DNA from: a virus
Length of the DNA: 32,058 nucleotides
Direction: 5' to 3' (one strand)
IMG/VR virus record: IMGVR_UViG_3300042923_000595
Location: 1 to 32,058 of that record
This document shows, one piece after another, positions 13,891 to 23,460 of the stretch (within the stretch, counting starts at the first letter, position 1; every line of letters starts with the position of its first letter). Made by a program: the position numbers and the translations under genes. Under the pieces are notes generated by a model. It was not told where the DNA came from. It did no database searches and saw nothing but the letters and a program-made list of their open reading frames with translations.

Positions 13891-14871
13891 ATGGGTATTG
13901 ACATTTTTTCTATTAAACCTACAGAAGTTTCACGTGATTTGAGTCAAAAAATTATTTTGGTGTATGGAGAACCAAAGAGCGGAAAAACAAGTAATGCTGT
14001 ATTGTTCCCTAAACCATTACTTGTAGCATTTGAAAAAGGATACAATGCACTATCAGGTGTCCTTGCACAACCTGTACAAAAGTGGACAGATTTTGAAGTT
14101 GTCCTTCGACAATTAAAGAAACCCGAAGCGCATGAGGCTTTTAATACAATTATTATTGATACAGCAGACATTGCTTATAGTTTGGCAGAAAAACGTATTG
14201 TTGAAAAAAATGAAGTTGATACAATTGGTGATGTTCCCTATGGTGGGGGATATAGTCAGACTAAGAAGCTGTTTGATGATGCTTTGCGTTCGATTCCTTT
14301 GATGGGGTATGGCTTGGTAATTATTAGCCATGCAGAAGATAAAACATTTACTGATGAAGCTGGTAAGGAGTATTCTCGTATTGTACCGACATTACCAAAA
14401 CGAGCAAGAGAAATTGTAACTGGTATGGCTGATATTATTGCTTTTGCAAAGAACGTTGACGAAGATGGTAAGACAGTATCAAAGCTATTCCTTCGTGGAA
14501 CACAACGTTTTGAAGCAGGTTCACGTTTCAAATATACACCAGAAGTTATTCCATTTACATATGATGCCCTTGTAAAAGCCATTGGAGATGCCATTGAAAA
14601 AGAAGGTAACGATACTGGCAAGATTACAAACGAAGCAATCAATAATTATGAAGATAAAGTTGTCTATAACTATGATGAAGAAAAAAGCAAAGCTGATGAT
14701 TTGATTCGTAAGATTGTTACAATTGATAAGAAGTATGTATCGAAGATTACTAAAATTGTAGCGTCTCAATTAGGTGAACAGAAGTTGAAGGACACGACAG
14801 AAGATCAGGCAGATGTAGTTGCCTTGATTGCAGCAGATTTGGAAGAATTGTTTAATAATATTAGTAAATAA
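13891..14871 (+). CDS. RecA-fold P-loop ATPase, Sak4-like
   Basis: The Walker A motif GEPKSGKT is at residues 26-33 and a Walker B-like FNTIIIDTADIAY at about 84-96. A sensor-like VIISHAED follows. This layout (GEPGSGKTT-type loop, short length of about 326 aa, IIDT) matches the Sak4/RecA-like ATPases of phages, which work with SSB and annealing proteins in recombination. The C-terminal 100 residues are charged and helical. ATG at 13891 follows AAGGGGATTGATTA. Placed between the SSB-like gene and the helicase, it likely acts on ssDNA during replication or recombination. SPbeta YorG may be the counterpart (recollection). Confidence 0.85.
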   Translation: MGIDIFSIKPTEVSRDLSQKIILVYGEPKSGKTSNAVLFPKPLLVAFEKGYNALSGVLAQPVQKWTDFEVVLRQLKKPEAHEAFNTIIIDTADIAYSLAEKRIVEKNEVDTIGDVPYGGGYSQTKKLFDDALRSIPLMGYGLVIISHAEDKTFTDEAGKEYSRIVPTLPKRAREIVTGMADIIAFAKNVDEDGKTVSKLFLRGTQRFEAGSRFKYTPEVIPFTYDALVKAIGDAIEKEGNDTGKITNEAINNYEDKVVYNYDEEKSKADDLIRKIVTIDKKYVSKITKIVASQLGEQKLKDTTEDQADVVALIAADLEELFNNISK

Positions 14872-14891
14872 TTAAATAAAATACATAACTG

Positions 14892-14930
14892 GGGAAGGAG
14901 GACGTGGATTCTTCCTTCCCATATTTTTAT
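14892..14930 (+). terminator. intrinsic terminator or attenuator
   Basis: GGGAAGGAGG (14892-14901) pairs with CTTCCTTCCC (14911-14920), 10 bp with one G-T pair, around a 9-nt loop, followed by ATATTTTTATT. It is the only clear intrinsic terminator in the window and lies between the RecA-like ATPase and the zinc protein, so it may reduce read-through into the helicase and primase genes. Confidence 0.75.
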
Positions 14931-14946
14931 TATAAGGAATGATTGA

Positions 14947-15474
14947 ATGGCAGAAAAAACATATAAATGTCCATTTTGTCGTCAACAAGTTGGAGCAAAT
15001 GAATCAATCCTAGTTAGAAAAAGGCATTATCATCCAAGCTGTTTGCAACAAGAACAAGATGAAAAGAAAACAAAACAAGAATTAAAAGATGAAATTAGAT
15101 CGGCAGCCAACAATGATCCAAATTATAAGAAATTGGTTGAATATATTTGTGAATTATATGAACTTGACCATATTTCTCCTATGATTATTTCACAAATAGA
15201 TAAATATCATGAACGGTATAATTTGAAATATACAGGGATTCAACTGTCTTTGCAATATTATTATGAGACACTAAAAAATCCAATTAAAGAACAATACGGA
15301 ATTGGTATTGTTCCGAGTATATATGATAAAACAAAATATTTTTATCTTCAACAAAAAAAAGTTGCAGCAAGTGTCAAGTCAGATACTATAGAAACTGAAC
15401 GACAGGTAATTGACGTAAATGTTAAACCAACGTCAAAACGTAATAAAATGATTGATATTAGTAAAATTAAATAA
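14947..15474 (+). CDS. zinc-finger replication-associated protein (175 aa)
   Basis: Cysteines C8 and C11 (YKCPFC), histidines H27/H29 and C32 (HYHPSC) make one zinc site at the N-terminus. A charged linker follows, then a helical domain (about 55-140) with KKLVEYICELYELDH. Position just ahead of the DnaB-type helicase suggests a loader or accessory factor, but this is inference from order only; SPbeta has a protein (YorH) at the same position as I recall. ATG at 14947 follows TTATAAGGAATGATTGA. Confidence 0.75.
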   Translation: MAEKTYKCPFCRQQVGANESILVRKRHYHPSCLQQEQDEKKTKQELKDEIRSAANNDPNYKKLVEYICELYELDHISPMIISQIDKYHERYNLKYTGIQLSLQYYYETLKNPIKEQYGIGIVPSIYDKTKYFYLQQKKVAASVKSDTIETERQVIDVNVKPTSKRNKMIDISKIK

Positions 15475-15505
15475 TCTTGTACTTTAAGAAGGTGACGATT
15501 AACAT

Positions 15506-17035
15506 TTGAGTAAAACAAATTTACAAGACAAAACAAGCATTATGCAAGTGTTGGGTTGCCTATTGCAACAGCCATCTTTATTGAGTAGCACAAATGATTT
15601 TAATATAAATAATGATGATTTTCCTGAAGCTTTTCATAAGATTATTTTTGCTTCAATTAATAACTTATATCAAAGTGGAGTAAGGGTAATTGATGAGCCT
15701 ACAATAGATGGATTTTTAATGAAATATGATACTCAATATCAAATTTTTTCTGAGAACGATGGGGTAAATTATTTAACCCATATCAAATCTATTAGCCAAT
15801 TAGATAATTTTAAGTATCATTATAATCGTATAAAAAAATTCAGCTTTTTGCGGTCATGTAAAAACAAGGGAATTGATTTTAGTGATATTTATGATATAAA
15901 TATTATTTCTCCAACAGAAGACGAAAAAATGAAGAAACAGTTTGATGAACTTACACTTGAAGATATGACCAACCGTATCAAGAGTAGAGTCATTGAACTA
16001 CAAGATGAATTCAGCACAGCAGAAACATCTCAAGGTATTCAAGCTGCGAAAGGCATGAAAGAACTAAAAGAAGAATTAAAAAAGAATCCAGATTATGGTG
16101 CGCCTTTATGCAGTAATATTCTCAATACAGTTTTGAGAGGAGCGAGACTAGGTAAGTTCTATCTTCGATCATTACCTTCAGGTGGTGGCAAAACTCGATT
16201 AGCAATTGCAGATTTATTAAATATTTGTTGTGATGAATTATACGATGCTAAAAAGAAACGTTGGGCAGCCAATGGTGAACCTGGTGATGGACTTTTTATC
16301 ACAACTGAACTTGATGACGATGAGATTCAAACAATTATGATGGCATTTATTTCTGGGGTTGATGAAGAAAAGATATTAACAGGAAAGTTAAACAAAGAAG
16401 AGGATGAAAGAGTTGACCATGCTATTGATATTATTGCAAGGTCAGGAATACATATTAAATACATAGATGATTTTAGCATTGAAGATATTAAACAGATTAT
16501 TGAAAAATACGTCATTGATTTTAAAGTAAAATATGTTGTATTCGATTATATACATACTTCGATTAAATTAATGAGTGAAGTTTCAAAGAAAAGCCAAATG
16601 AATGGATTAAGAGAAGATCAGTTATTATTATTACTATCTACCGAATTAAAAGGATTAGCCAAGAAATATGATATATGGTTGATGAGTAGTACACAAACTA
16701 ATGATAATTATAAAGAACAAGATGGAAAAGATGCAGGAGCAGTTAGTGGGGCGCACTCTATTCCGAATAAGGTTGATGCTGGTATGATTATGTCACCAGT
16801 CACGAATAAAGATAAAAAATTAGTTGAGTCTATATTACATAATGGTTTTACAAATGATCCAAATTATATGTGTAGTGTTTATAAGAATAGGCGATCTACA
16901 TATAACAAAATGATAATTTGGCAATATATTGATTTGGGAACTATGAGAACAAAAGATTGCTTTGTAACCAAAATGGATGGAACGCTAGTGAAAGTACCAC
17001 CAACAGAATTACGAAAAGTAAAATTTGACTTTTAG
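15506..17035 (+). CDS. dnaB: DnaB-type replicative DNA helicase (509 aa)
   Basis: Unwinds DNA at the fork using ATP as a hexamer. An N-terminal helical domain (about 1-110) with the phrase QVLGCLLQQPSLL is typical of DnaB. A RecA-like motor follows, with Walker A LPSGGGKTR at about 225-233 and Walker B YVVFDYIHT at about 344-352; a Q/N-rich motif (SSTQTND, about 393-399) follows. Cellular DnaB is about 450-470 aa; the extra length is mainly in the linker. TTG at 15506 follows AAGAAGGTGACG. The primase gene follows 17 bp later, as expected for helicase-primase partners. It corresponds to SPbeta YorI (recollection). Confidence 0.9.
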   Translation: MSKTNLQDKTSIMQVLGCLLQQPSLLSSTNDFNINNDDFPEAFHKIIFASINNLYQSGVRVIDEPTIDGFLMKYDTQYQIFSENDGVNYLTHIKSISQLDNFKYHYNRIKKFSFLRSCKNKGIDFSDIYDINIISPTEDEKMKKQFDELTLEDMTNRIKSRVIELQDEFSTAETSQGIQAAKGMKELKEELKKNPDYGAPLCSNILNTVLRGARLGKFYLRSLPSGGGKTRLAIADLLNICCDELYDAKKKRWAANGEPGDGLFITTELDDDEIQTIMMAFISGVDEEKILTGKLNKEEDERVDHAIDIIARSGIHIKYIDDFSIEDIKQIIEKYVIDFKVKYVVFDYIHTSIKLMSEVSKKSQMNGLREDQLLLLLSTELKGLAKKYDIWLMSSTQTNDNYKEQDGKDAGAVSGAHSIPNKVDAGMIMSPVTNKDKKLVESILHNGFTNDPNYMCSVYKNRRSTYNKMIIWQYIDLGTMRTKDCFVTKMDGTLVKVPPTELRKVKFDF

Positions 17036-17052
17036 AGTGGTGATTAACCCTC

Positions 17053-18153
17053 TTGGCATATGATAAAGAACGAATTAAAAATGAATTGACTATTGCAGAC
17101 ATTGATGTCATTTTACAAGACTTAGGCTCAGACAAACATAAAAAAAGTGGTAGTTCAATAGCTTATCAAACTGTATGTCACGGTGGACATAAGCATAAAC
17201 TTTATTATGATAACGAAAGAAAGATATTCCATTGTTTTACAGATTGTGGTGATACATTTGACATTTATGAATTGGTTATTCGAGCAAATATACAGCATGG
17301 ACATGATATTTCATTTTATGATTCGGTAAAATACATAGTATATAAAACAGGTAAAGACTATCAATCTAATCACACAATGAGTGTTAGTCATTATATGGTT
17401 GACGATTGGGATTGGTTAAATAAATTTAAGAAAAAGCCTAAGACAGACATTCATCTGCCTGTATATAATGAAACAGTATTAGATGTATTTCTTCATTTAC
17501 CTCATCAAAATTGGCTAGACGATGGGATATCATATGAAGTTATGATGAAATACGGGATTTGTTATTACGTAAAAGAGAATGCAATTGTTATCCCTGTAAG
17601 GAATCAGCAAGGACAATTAATTGGTATTAGACGGAGAGCATTAGAAGAAGATGAGATTGAAGCAGGTAAAAAATATATGCCTTTATCTGTTGCTGGTAAA
17701 ACTTATTCATATCCTGCTTTATTTAATTTATATGGATTATATGAAAATCAAGAGACAATTAAACGATTAAAGAAATGCTTAATCTTTGAATCTGAGAAAT
17801 CTGTTATGAAAGTCGAATCATTCTATCCTGGTAATAATTTCACAGTAGCAACTTGTAATAGTAATCTATCAACTTGGCAGCGAGACATGATACTGGAGCT
17901 AGGTGTAGAAGAGGTTTTTCTAGCTTATGACAAAGAATATGATGATGCGACAAGTGATAAAGCTGAAAAATATAAAAATAAATTATTAAGATTAGCTCAG
18001 ATGTTCACACCATATGTTCGTACATATATTATTTGGGATCAAGATGGACTATTGGAGAAAAAAGACGCTCCGTGTGATAAAGGACAAACAATATTTGAGA
18101 AATTATTAATGGAGAAATATGAAATAAATACTGTGGAAGGTGAAGACAATTAA
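17053..18153 (+). CDS. DnaG-like primase with zinc finger and toprim (366 aa)
   Basis: Makes RNA primers at the fork. The N-terminal zinc-binding region has CHGGHKHKLYY, then IFHCFTDCGDTFDIYE, which is the CHC2-type pattern of DnaG primases (about 48-86). Then comes a catalytic core with VIPVRNQQGQLIGIRRR and a toprim domain containing LIFESEKSVMK (conserved E at about 252) and AYDKEYDD. It is much shorter than cellular DnaG (about 600 aa), with no helicase-binding C-terminal domain recognisable. TTG at 17053 follows GTGGTGATTAACCC. It corresponds to SPbeta YorJ by position (recollection). Its last 14 bases overlap the exonuclease gene. Confidence 0.85.
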   Translation: MAYDKERIKNELTIADIDVILQDLGSDKHKKSGSSIAYQTVCHGGHKHKLYYDNERKIFHCFTDCGDTFDIYELVIRANIQHGHDISFYDSVKYIVYKTGKDYQSNHTMSVSHYMVDDWDWLNKFKKKPKTDIHLPVYNETVLDVFLHLPHQNWLDDGISYEVMMKYGICYYVKENAIVIPVRNQQGQLIGIRRRALEEDEIEAGKKYMPLSVAGKTYSYPALFNLYGLYENQETIKRLKKCLIFESEKSVMKVESFYPGNNFTVATCNSNLSTWQRDMILELGVEEVFLAYDKEYDDATSDKAEKYKNKLLRLAQMFTPYVRTYIIWDQDGLLEKKDAPCDKGQTIFEKLLMEKYEINTVEGEDN

Positions 18154-19865
18154 ATATAAATTAATTGGAAATAATACATATGAAAATCCTATTGAAACTA
18201 TACTACATAATCGTGGAGTAAATGACAAAGAAAAGTTTTTAAAACCTGACAAGAGTGTAGACATTCATTATTCTAAGCTAAAGAATATTCATCGGGCAGC
18301 TGAGTGCTTGTTACAGCATATTAAAAAAGGTGATAAAGCTTATATTCAGGCTGATTCAGATCCCTGACGGCCTTTCATCGTCTGCTATTCTTATTCAATA
18401 TTTGAATAGCATTTATCCTGAATTTGTTAAGAATCACCTTACTTATAATCTTCATTCGGGTAAACAGCATGGTATTTTAGCTAAAGATATTCCTGATAAT
18501 ATTAAATTAGTAGTTGTTCCTGATGCGGCTGTGCGAATGGAAGAACAGAAACAACTCTATGACCGTGGAATTGATTTAATTATTATTGATCACCATGATA
18601 TAGATGGAGATTCACCTTACTCCATACTTGTGAATAATCAAATTTCAGATGAATTTCCTTCCGAACAATTAGTCGGCGTAGGAATGACATTAAAATTCTT
18701 ACAAGCATTAGATGATGAATTGGGATTAAACAATGCTGATCATTATCTTGATTTAGTTGCGTTAGGTCACGTTAGTGATATTACAGATATTCGTGATCCA
18801 TTGGTTAATTATTATATTCACAAAGGATTTAAACAGATTAACAATCCATTTCTTAAAGAATTAATTGAAAAGCAATCATTTTCAATGAAGGGTGAGATTA
18901 ATCCAACAAGTATTGGATGGTATATAGTTCCTTTATTGAATAGTTGTATCCGCTCCGGTACAAAAGAAGAAAAAGAAATGACATTTAAGGCTTTATTAGG
19001 GTCAGATGAACAAGTTTACTATAAACGTGGTAAATGCTATGAATCTATTCAAAAGCATATGGCCAGACAATTAACCAATATTAAACGGAGACAAGATAAA
19101 GCAAGAGATAGTAGCGTGGAAGCATTAGAGGAAATTATTAAAAAAGGTAAACTTGATGATAATAAAATCTTGTTTGTTGTTGGTGATGAAAAACTTGATA
19201 AGAATTTTAGTGGTTTAATTTGTGGCAAGTTAGCAAGTGAATATAAGCGTCCAACATTGGTTGGAAAACCATTTAATGGTGAATATGTTGTCGGTAGTGG
19301 TCGAGGCTATGACAAGGGAGCAGTAAAAGATTTTAAACAAATCCTTCAAGATACAAATTTGTTTGAATTTGTTGAGGGACATCCTGAAGCTTTTGGCTAT
19401 CAAATCAAACAAAACAATATTCCTGAAGTCATAAATAAATTAAATAATAAATATAAGAATGTTGTTATTGACGCTAGTGAATATGATGTGGATTTTGTTA
19501 TTCCCGCAAATAAATTTACAGGTCGATTTATTAAAGAAATCTATGAGTATCATAATTTTTATGGACATGGATTTGAAGAGCCTGTTATTACTATTAAGGG
19601 ATTAGAGTTAGTTAAAAGTGATATTGATTTAATAGGAAAAAATAGCAAGAATTTAAAATTCAAACATAAAGATATTGAATATATCAAATTTAGATATGAT
19701 GAGGATACATATAATGATTTATTTGCTCAAGATGGTACATATATGATTAATCTTGTTGGTCGTTGTGGAATGAATGAATGGCAAGGACATAAAACTCCAC
19801 AAGTAATTATAGAAGATTTTGAGATCAAAGATATTAAGAAAACCGATTGGGCAGATTTATTTTGA
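18140..19865 (+). CDS. recJ: RecJ/DHH-family ssDNA exonuclease, requires +1 frameshift
   Basis: DHH phosphoesterases of the RecJ type degrade single-stranded DNA. The first frame (from GTG 18140) stops at TGA 18365-18367, directly after QADSDP; the next frame continues DGLSSSAIL. Joined by a +1 shift they give one protein of 574 residues with catalytic QADSDPDG (70-77), SGKQHGI, IIIDHHD (DHH at 150-152) and a C-terminal OB-like end. The length fits the phage RecJ-like proteins (SPbeta YorK, 576 aa as I recall). Without the shift only a 75-residue fragment lacking the active site is made. The start GTG overlaps the primase gene by 14 bp, which suggests coupling. A sequencing error is the alternative. 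Confidence 0.85.
18362..18411 (+). promoter_or_regulatory. candidate programmed +1 frameshift site CCC-TGA-C
   Basis: Pro codon CCC (18362-18364), stop TGA (18365-18367), then C. A tRNA-Pro can slip one base from CCC to CCT, after which GAC continues the conserved DPDG motif. An 8-bp perfect hairpin follows, TGCTATTC (18383-18390) with GAATAGCA (18404-18411), 15 nt after the stop. No strong Shine-Dalgarno is seen at the prfB-like distance upstream. Confidence 0.65.
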
Positions 19866-19890
19866 CAATATAAACAAAATTAAATATAAT
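19862..19890 (+). promoter_or_regulatory. sigma-A-type promoter, phage family copy 5
   Basis: TTGACA at 19862-19867, 17-bp spacer, TATAAT at 19885-19890. The stop codon TGA of the exonuclease gene (19863-19865) is inside the -35 box. The spacer keeps only AAATTAAA, the weakest version of the family. It drives the polymerase gene. Confidence 0.85.
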
Positions 19891-19911
19891 ATAAAGGAAG
19901 GGAGAGATTGA

Positions 19912-21363
19912 ATGCCACCATTAAGCGACAAAAAAATAAACGATTTAATAAATACATATTTTTCAATGCATGATCATTCCTGGTATTCTAATATTAGATT
20001 ACTTGATTCAATTAACCGTCCAGATGAGCTAATTAAATATGCAATAAGTTTAGGGCTAAGAGGTATCTGTTTAACAGACCATGAAGCATTATCAGGACAT
20101 GTTCAATTTATTCAAGCATTTAAAAAACTAAAACAAGATAAAAATTTTCATGTTCCTGATGATTTTAAAATTGGATTAGGTGACGAAATATACTTAGTAA
20201 ATGAAGACAGTTTGGATGAGTTAAAGGAAAACTATAAGAACAAAAATCCCGATACTCGTTTTTATCATTTTCTACTATTAGCAAAAGATTTAGAAGGATA
20301 CAAACAGTTACGTATTTTGAGTAGTAAAGCATGGGAAAATGAATTTTCAACAGGTTTCATGGATCGCGTACCCACTTTTAAAAATGATTTTAAAGAAATT
20401 CTACAGGGTGGACATGTAATAGGAACGTCTGCTTGTTTAGGTGGATTTTTACCAACGATGATTATTAAATTGAGAGATGCTGAAGCAATTCAAGAAAAAG
20501 ACAAAATTAAATATTATAAACTACAAATTGATAAATTTATTAAGTTCTGTATCGATGTGCTGGGAAAAGAGAATTTCTTCTTTGAATTACAACCAACACC
20601 AAATGAAGAACAGTATTATGTTAATCGTTTCTTAATTAATCTCAGCAAAGTCTATAATGTTCGATATACAATAGCTACCGATGCTCATTATTTAAAGAAA
20701 GAAGACAGAGAAGCACACAAGATTTATCTTCAAAGTGCAGAGGGTGAACGAGAAGTTGATGACTTTTATGCTTCAACCTATGTAATGAGTGCTAAAGAAA
20801 TTCGAGAATATATGGGTAATGAATTAACAGATGAGGAGATAAATGAGGGATTTAGAACGACTTTAATGATTGCAGACCAAATTGAACAATATGATTTATA
20901 CCATAAAACCATTATTCCAACAACAATTATCCCTGATTTTAAAATAAGGCACATCTTTAAACCTGCCTATGAACAATTCGAATATATTAAGAATTTCGCA
21001 TACTCAGATTACAAAATTGATCAATATCTACTATATCTAATTGAGAATGGATTTGATGAAAAATTACGAAATAATAAACTAACTAAGAATTATTTTTACA
21101 CGGTTATGGATCGTATTAATATTGAATTACGAGAAATATGGAAGATTTCAATTAAACTTGAGGATCGACTATCGTCTTACTATGTTTTAACAAAAAAAAT
21201 AGTTGATTTAGTTTGGAGTAAAGGCGATTCAATTGTTGGTGTGTCAAGAGGTAGCGCTGGAGGATTTCTAATTAATTTCCTATTGGGGATTATACAGATG
21301 AATCCTTTGGATTATAATCTTCCTCATTTTAGACATTTGACAGCGGAAAGACCAGAATTGCCT
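19912..21363 (+). CDS. dnaE: C-family DNA polymerase (DnaE/YorL-like), exon 1
   Basis: N-terminal 484 residues of the phage replicative polymerase. A PHP domain (FSMHDHSWYSN, GICLTDHEAL) comes first, then the palm/finger region with GVSRGSAGGFLINFLLG, a block conserved in DnaE-type polymerases. The exon ends at codon CCT (Pro) of the ERPELP-DIDID motif, exactly before the catalytic aspartates, which are encoded in exon 2. ATG at 19912 follows AAGGAAGGGAGAGATTGA. With exon 2 the spliced product is 844 residues, and the missing C-terminal part is a separate frame at 23450-24901. Confidence 0.92.
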
Positions 21364-22377
21364 AAATAATATTGGGCTTCAGTGGTGAACTACGCTCGTA
21401 GGTGTGCGGCTTAAGCTTAGAGCTGTGCTAACGGTATCAGCGGAATAAGACTTCTGTTCCAAGCTTAAAAAGAGATAACAGGATTTATCCAAAGACGAAG
21501 CGGCTGACTAAGAGAGTCTACGGTTCTTGCAAAAGGATAGCAGATAATACCGTGCTAAGATTTGTTGTGATATTAATGGTCTCCTATACAAAGGAGAAAA
21601 TATTAAATAAATGAAATTAGCAATTATATATAAAATAACCAATGAACAGAATAGAACGGTATATGTTGGTTCAACATCACAAACACTGGAAGAAAGATGG
21701 CAACAACATATAAAATGCGCCTTCAAGGAAAAACGAACGAGTCCTTTTTATGACGACATGCGGAATCAGGATATCAATAATTTTACTATGGAAAAGTTGG
21801 ACACTTGTTTTGAAAAACATAGATTTATTCTTGAAGAATACTGGTGGAACAAATTATACGATATAGGAATACCTATGTATGATATAAAACGTGGAGCACA
21901 TCATAGCCCAAACACCATACAAAGGATGGCACAAATACGATTACAAAATTCCGATATTTATTCTACAGAAGCTTATAGAGCAAAACTGAGGGAAGCAAGC
22001 CGCGGAGAACGCAACGGTAACTATAATAAAAAAGATGAAGATGCTCTTAATGGTAGACTCGTTTTAGCTTTGAATGACAAAAATGAAATTATACATAAGT
22101 TCGTTTCAGTTAAAATGGCGTTGAAATTTTTGGGATTAAAAGGGCATAAATCGTTGCTAGATGCGTGTAGGACAGGAGAAAGATATAAAGGGTATTATTG
22201 GAAAAAAGAGTGGACAGACCGTTAATATATCACAACAAATAAAGTGTAACGACTATTCCGAAAGGAAGTAGATCTGGGGATAAGCGCCAGATCCAAGTGC
22301 CACTGCATTATTTATATTAAATAATGAAGAGATAGTCTATTCCCCTAATAAATATCGGGAAACCGAGGGTGTTTAAG
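21364..22377 (+). other. group I intron in the DNA polymerase gene
   Basis: Splicing after 21363 and 22377 restores ERPELP-DIDID in frame. The 5' site has the group I U-G signature: exon GCCT plus intron AA pairs with TTGGGC (21372-21377), with U21363 opposite G21374. The intron ends in G (22377). AATAT (21368-21372) can pair with ATATT at the start of exon 2 as P10. A 13-bp perfect stem, TTTGTTGTGATAT (21561-21573) with ATATCACAACAAA (22227-22239), closes the loop carrying the endonuclease gene. GATCTGG/CCAGATC (22271-22293) and the S-like AGAGATAGTC (22328-22337) fit the core. Exact helix numbering was not resolved. Confidence 0.9.
21611..22225 (+). CDS. GIY-YIG homing endonuclease of the intron (204 aa)
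   Basis: Would cut intronless polymerase alleles and spread the intron. The GIY-YIG core reads AIIYKI, then YVGST, then the catalytic-type arginine in LEERWQQH (residues 1-37). A middle segment with GERNGNY resembles NUMOD3, and the C-terminal VLALNDKNEIIHKF to YKGYYWKK resembles NUMOD1 DNA-binding repeats. ATG at 21611 is 14 nt from AAAGGAG, longer than usual. The gene lies wholly inside the intron, in the loop of its long closing stem. Confidence 0.9.
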   Translation: MKLAIIYKITNEQNRTVYVGSTSQTLEERWQQHIKCAFKEKRTSPFYDDMRNQDINNFTMEKLDTCFEKHRFILEEYWWNKLYDIGIPMYDIKRGAHHSPNTIQRMAQIRLQNSDIYSTEAYRAKLREASRGERNGNYNKKDEDALNGRLVLALNDKNEIIHKFVSVKMALKFLGLKGHKSLLDACRTGERYKGYYWKKEWTDR

Positions 22378-23460
22378 GATATTGATATAGATTCACAACG
22401 TAATAGGCGGCAACAAGTAATTCAAGCTCTGAGAGATTATTTTGGTGAACGTCAAGTTTTAAACATTGCAACGTTTTCTACAGAAGGTAGTAAGAGTGCT
22501 CTACTGAGTGCGGCAAGGGGATTAGGAGTTGATATAGATGATTCTAGTTATCTTGCTTCTCTAATACCGTCAGAAAGAGGAAAAACATGGAATCTTCATG
22601 ATTGCTTCTTTGGTAATGATGATCCAGATACAAATAGGAAACCAATTAAAGAATTATTGAATGCTGTTGAACAATATCCCAAATTAAAGGAAACAGCGTT
22701 AAAGATTGAAGGAACAATTAAAAATAGATCCATTCATGCGTCAGGCGTTTATATTTACAACGGTGATTACACAGAATTTAATGCTATGATGAAGTCGCCA
22801 AAAGGACAAGCCACAACACAATATGACATGGATGATAGTAATTACATGGGTAATTTAAAGGTAGACATGTTGACTGTAAAAAATCTTGATATTATTCGTT
22901 CTTGTATGGATATGTTGATTAAAGATGGCTATATTGATAAGCAAAAGACTTTGAGAGATACCTATAATAGATACTTGCACCCTGATGTTCTTGAGTATAA
23001 TGATTCTGATATGTGGAAGAAAGTTGGAGCAAACACAATCCCAGATTTATTTCAATTTGATACTCCTGTTGGACTTGAATGTGCCAGAAAGGTTAAACCT
23101 ACCAATGTTGTAGAATTGGCAGCGGCAAATTCACTAATGAGACTAATGGCAGAAAATGGAGAGCAACCCGTAGATAAATATATCAGGCACAAACGAAACC
23201 CTGAAGAATGGATTCAAGAAATGAAAGGTTACGGTTTAACTGATGAAGAAATTAAGATTGCAAAGAAACATTTAGCAGAAGTATATGGAGTTGCTGATAG
23301 CCAAGAATCAGTCATGCTGCTTTCAATGGATAAAGACATTAGTAATTTTACAATCGCAGAATCCAATAAATTGCGAAAAGGTATAAGCAAAAAGAAAAAG
23401 AAAGTAATCCAAGAAGTTAAGGAACTGTTCTACAAAAAGGGTGAAGCAAATGGCTCGTAA
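22378..23460 (+). CDS. dnaE: C-family DNA polymerase, exon 2 (ends at internal stop)
   Basis: Continues the polymerase with DIDID, containing the catalytic aspartates, then TFSTEGSKSALLSAARGLG, KNRSIHASGVYI and FQFDTPVGLECARKVKPTNV, all standard DnaE blocks. The frame ends at TAA 23458-23460, just after KKGEANG, where a full-length DnaE continues into its next conserved block. The rest is in the +1 frame from 23450. No start codon is expected here since it is translated from the spliced message. Confidence 0.9.
   Translation, partial: DIDIDSQRNRRQQVIQALRDYFGERQVLNIATFSTEGSKSALLSAARGLGVDIDDSSYLASLIPSERGKTWNLHDCFFGNDDPDTNRKPIKELLNAVEQYPKLKETALKIEGTIKNRSIHASGVYIYNGDYTEFNAMMKSPKGQATTQYDMDDSNYMGNLKVDMLTVKNLDIIRSCMDMLIKDGYIDKQKTLRDTYNRYLHPDVLEYNDSDMWKKVGANTIPDLFQFDTPVGLECARKVKPTNVVELAAANSLMRLMAENGEQPVDKYIRHKRNPEEWIQEMKGYGLTDEEIKIAKKHLAEVYGVADSQESVMLLSMDKDISNFTIAESNKLRKGISKKKKKVIQEVKELFYKKGEANGS

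Noticed and set aside
13372-14769. Several minus- and plus-strand open frames inside the SSB-like and ATPase genes
   Set aside because: The forward genes have clear domains and ribosome sites; the opposing frames show no motif and no ribosome site.
18140-18367. The 75-residue frame as a separate small gene
   Set aside because: It contains the RecJ N-terminal region and ends inside the catalytic motif that continues in the next frame, so it is part of the exonuclease gene.
21364-22377. Group II intron or intein
   Set aside because: No GUGYG start, domain V hairpin or reverse transcriptase, and the inserted frame is not continuous with the polymerase; U-G splice pair and final G fit group I.
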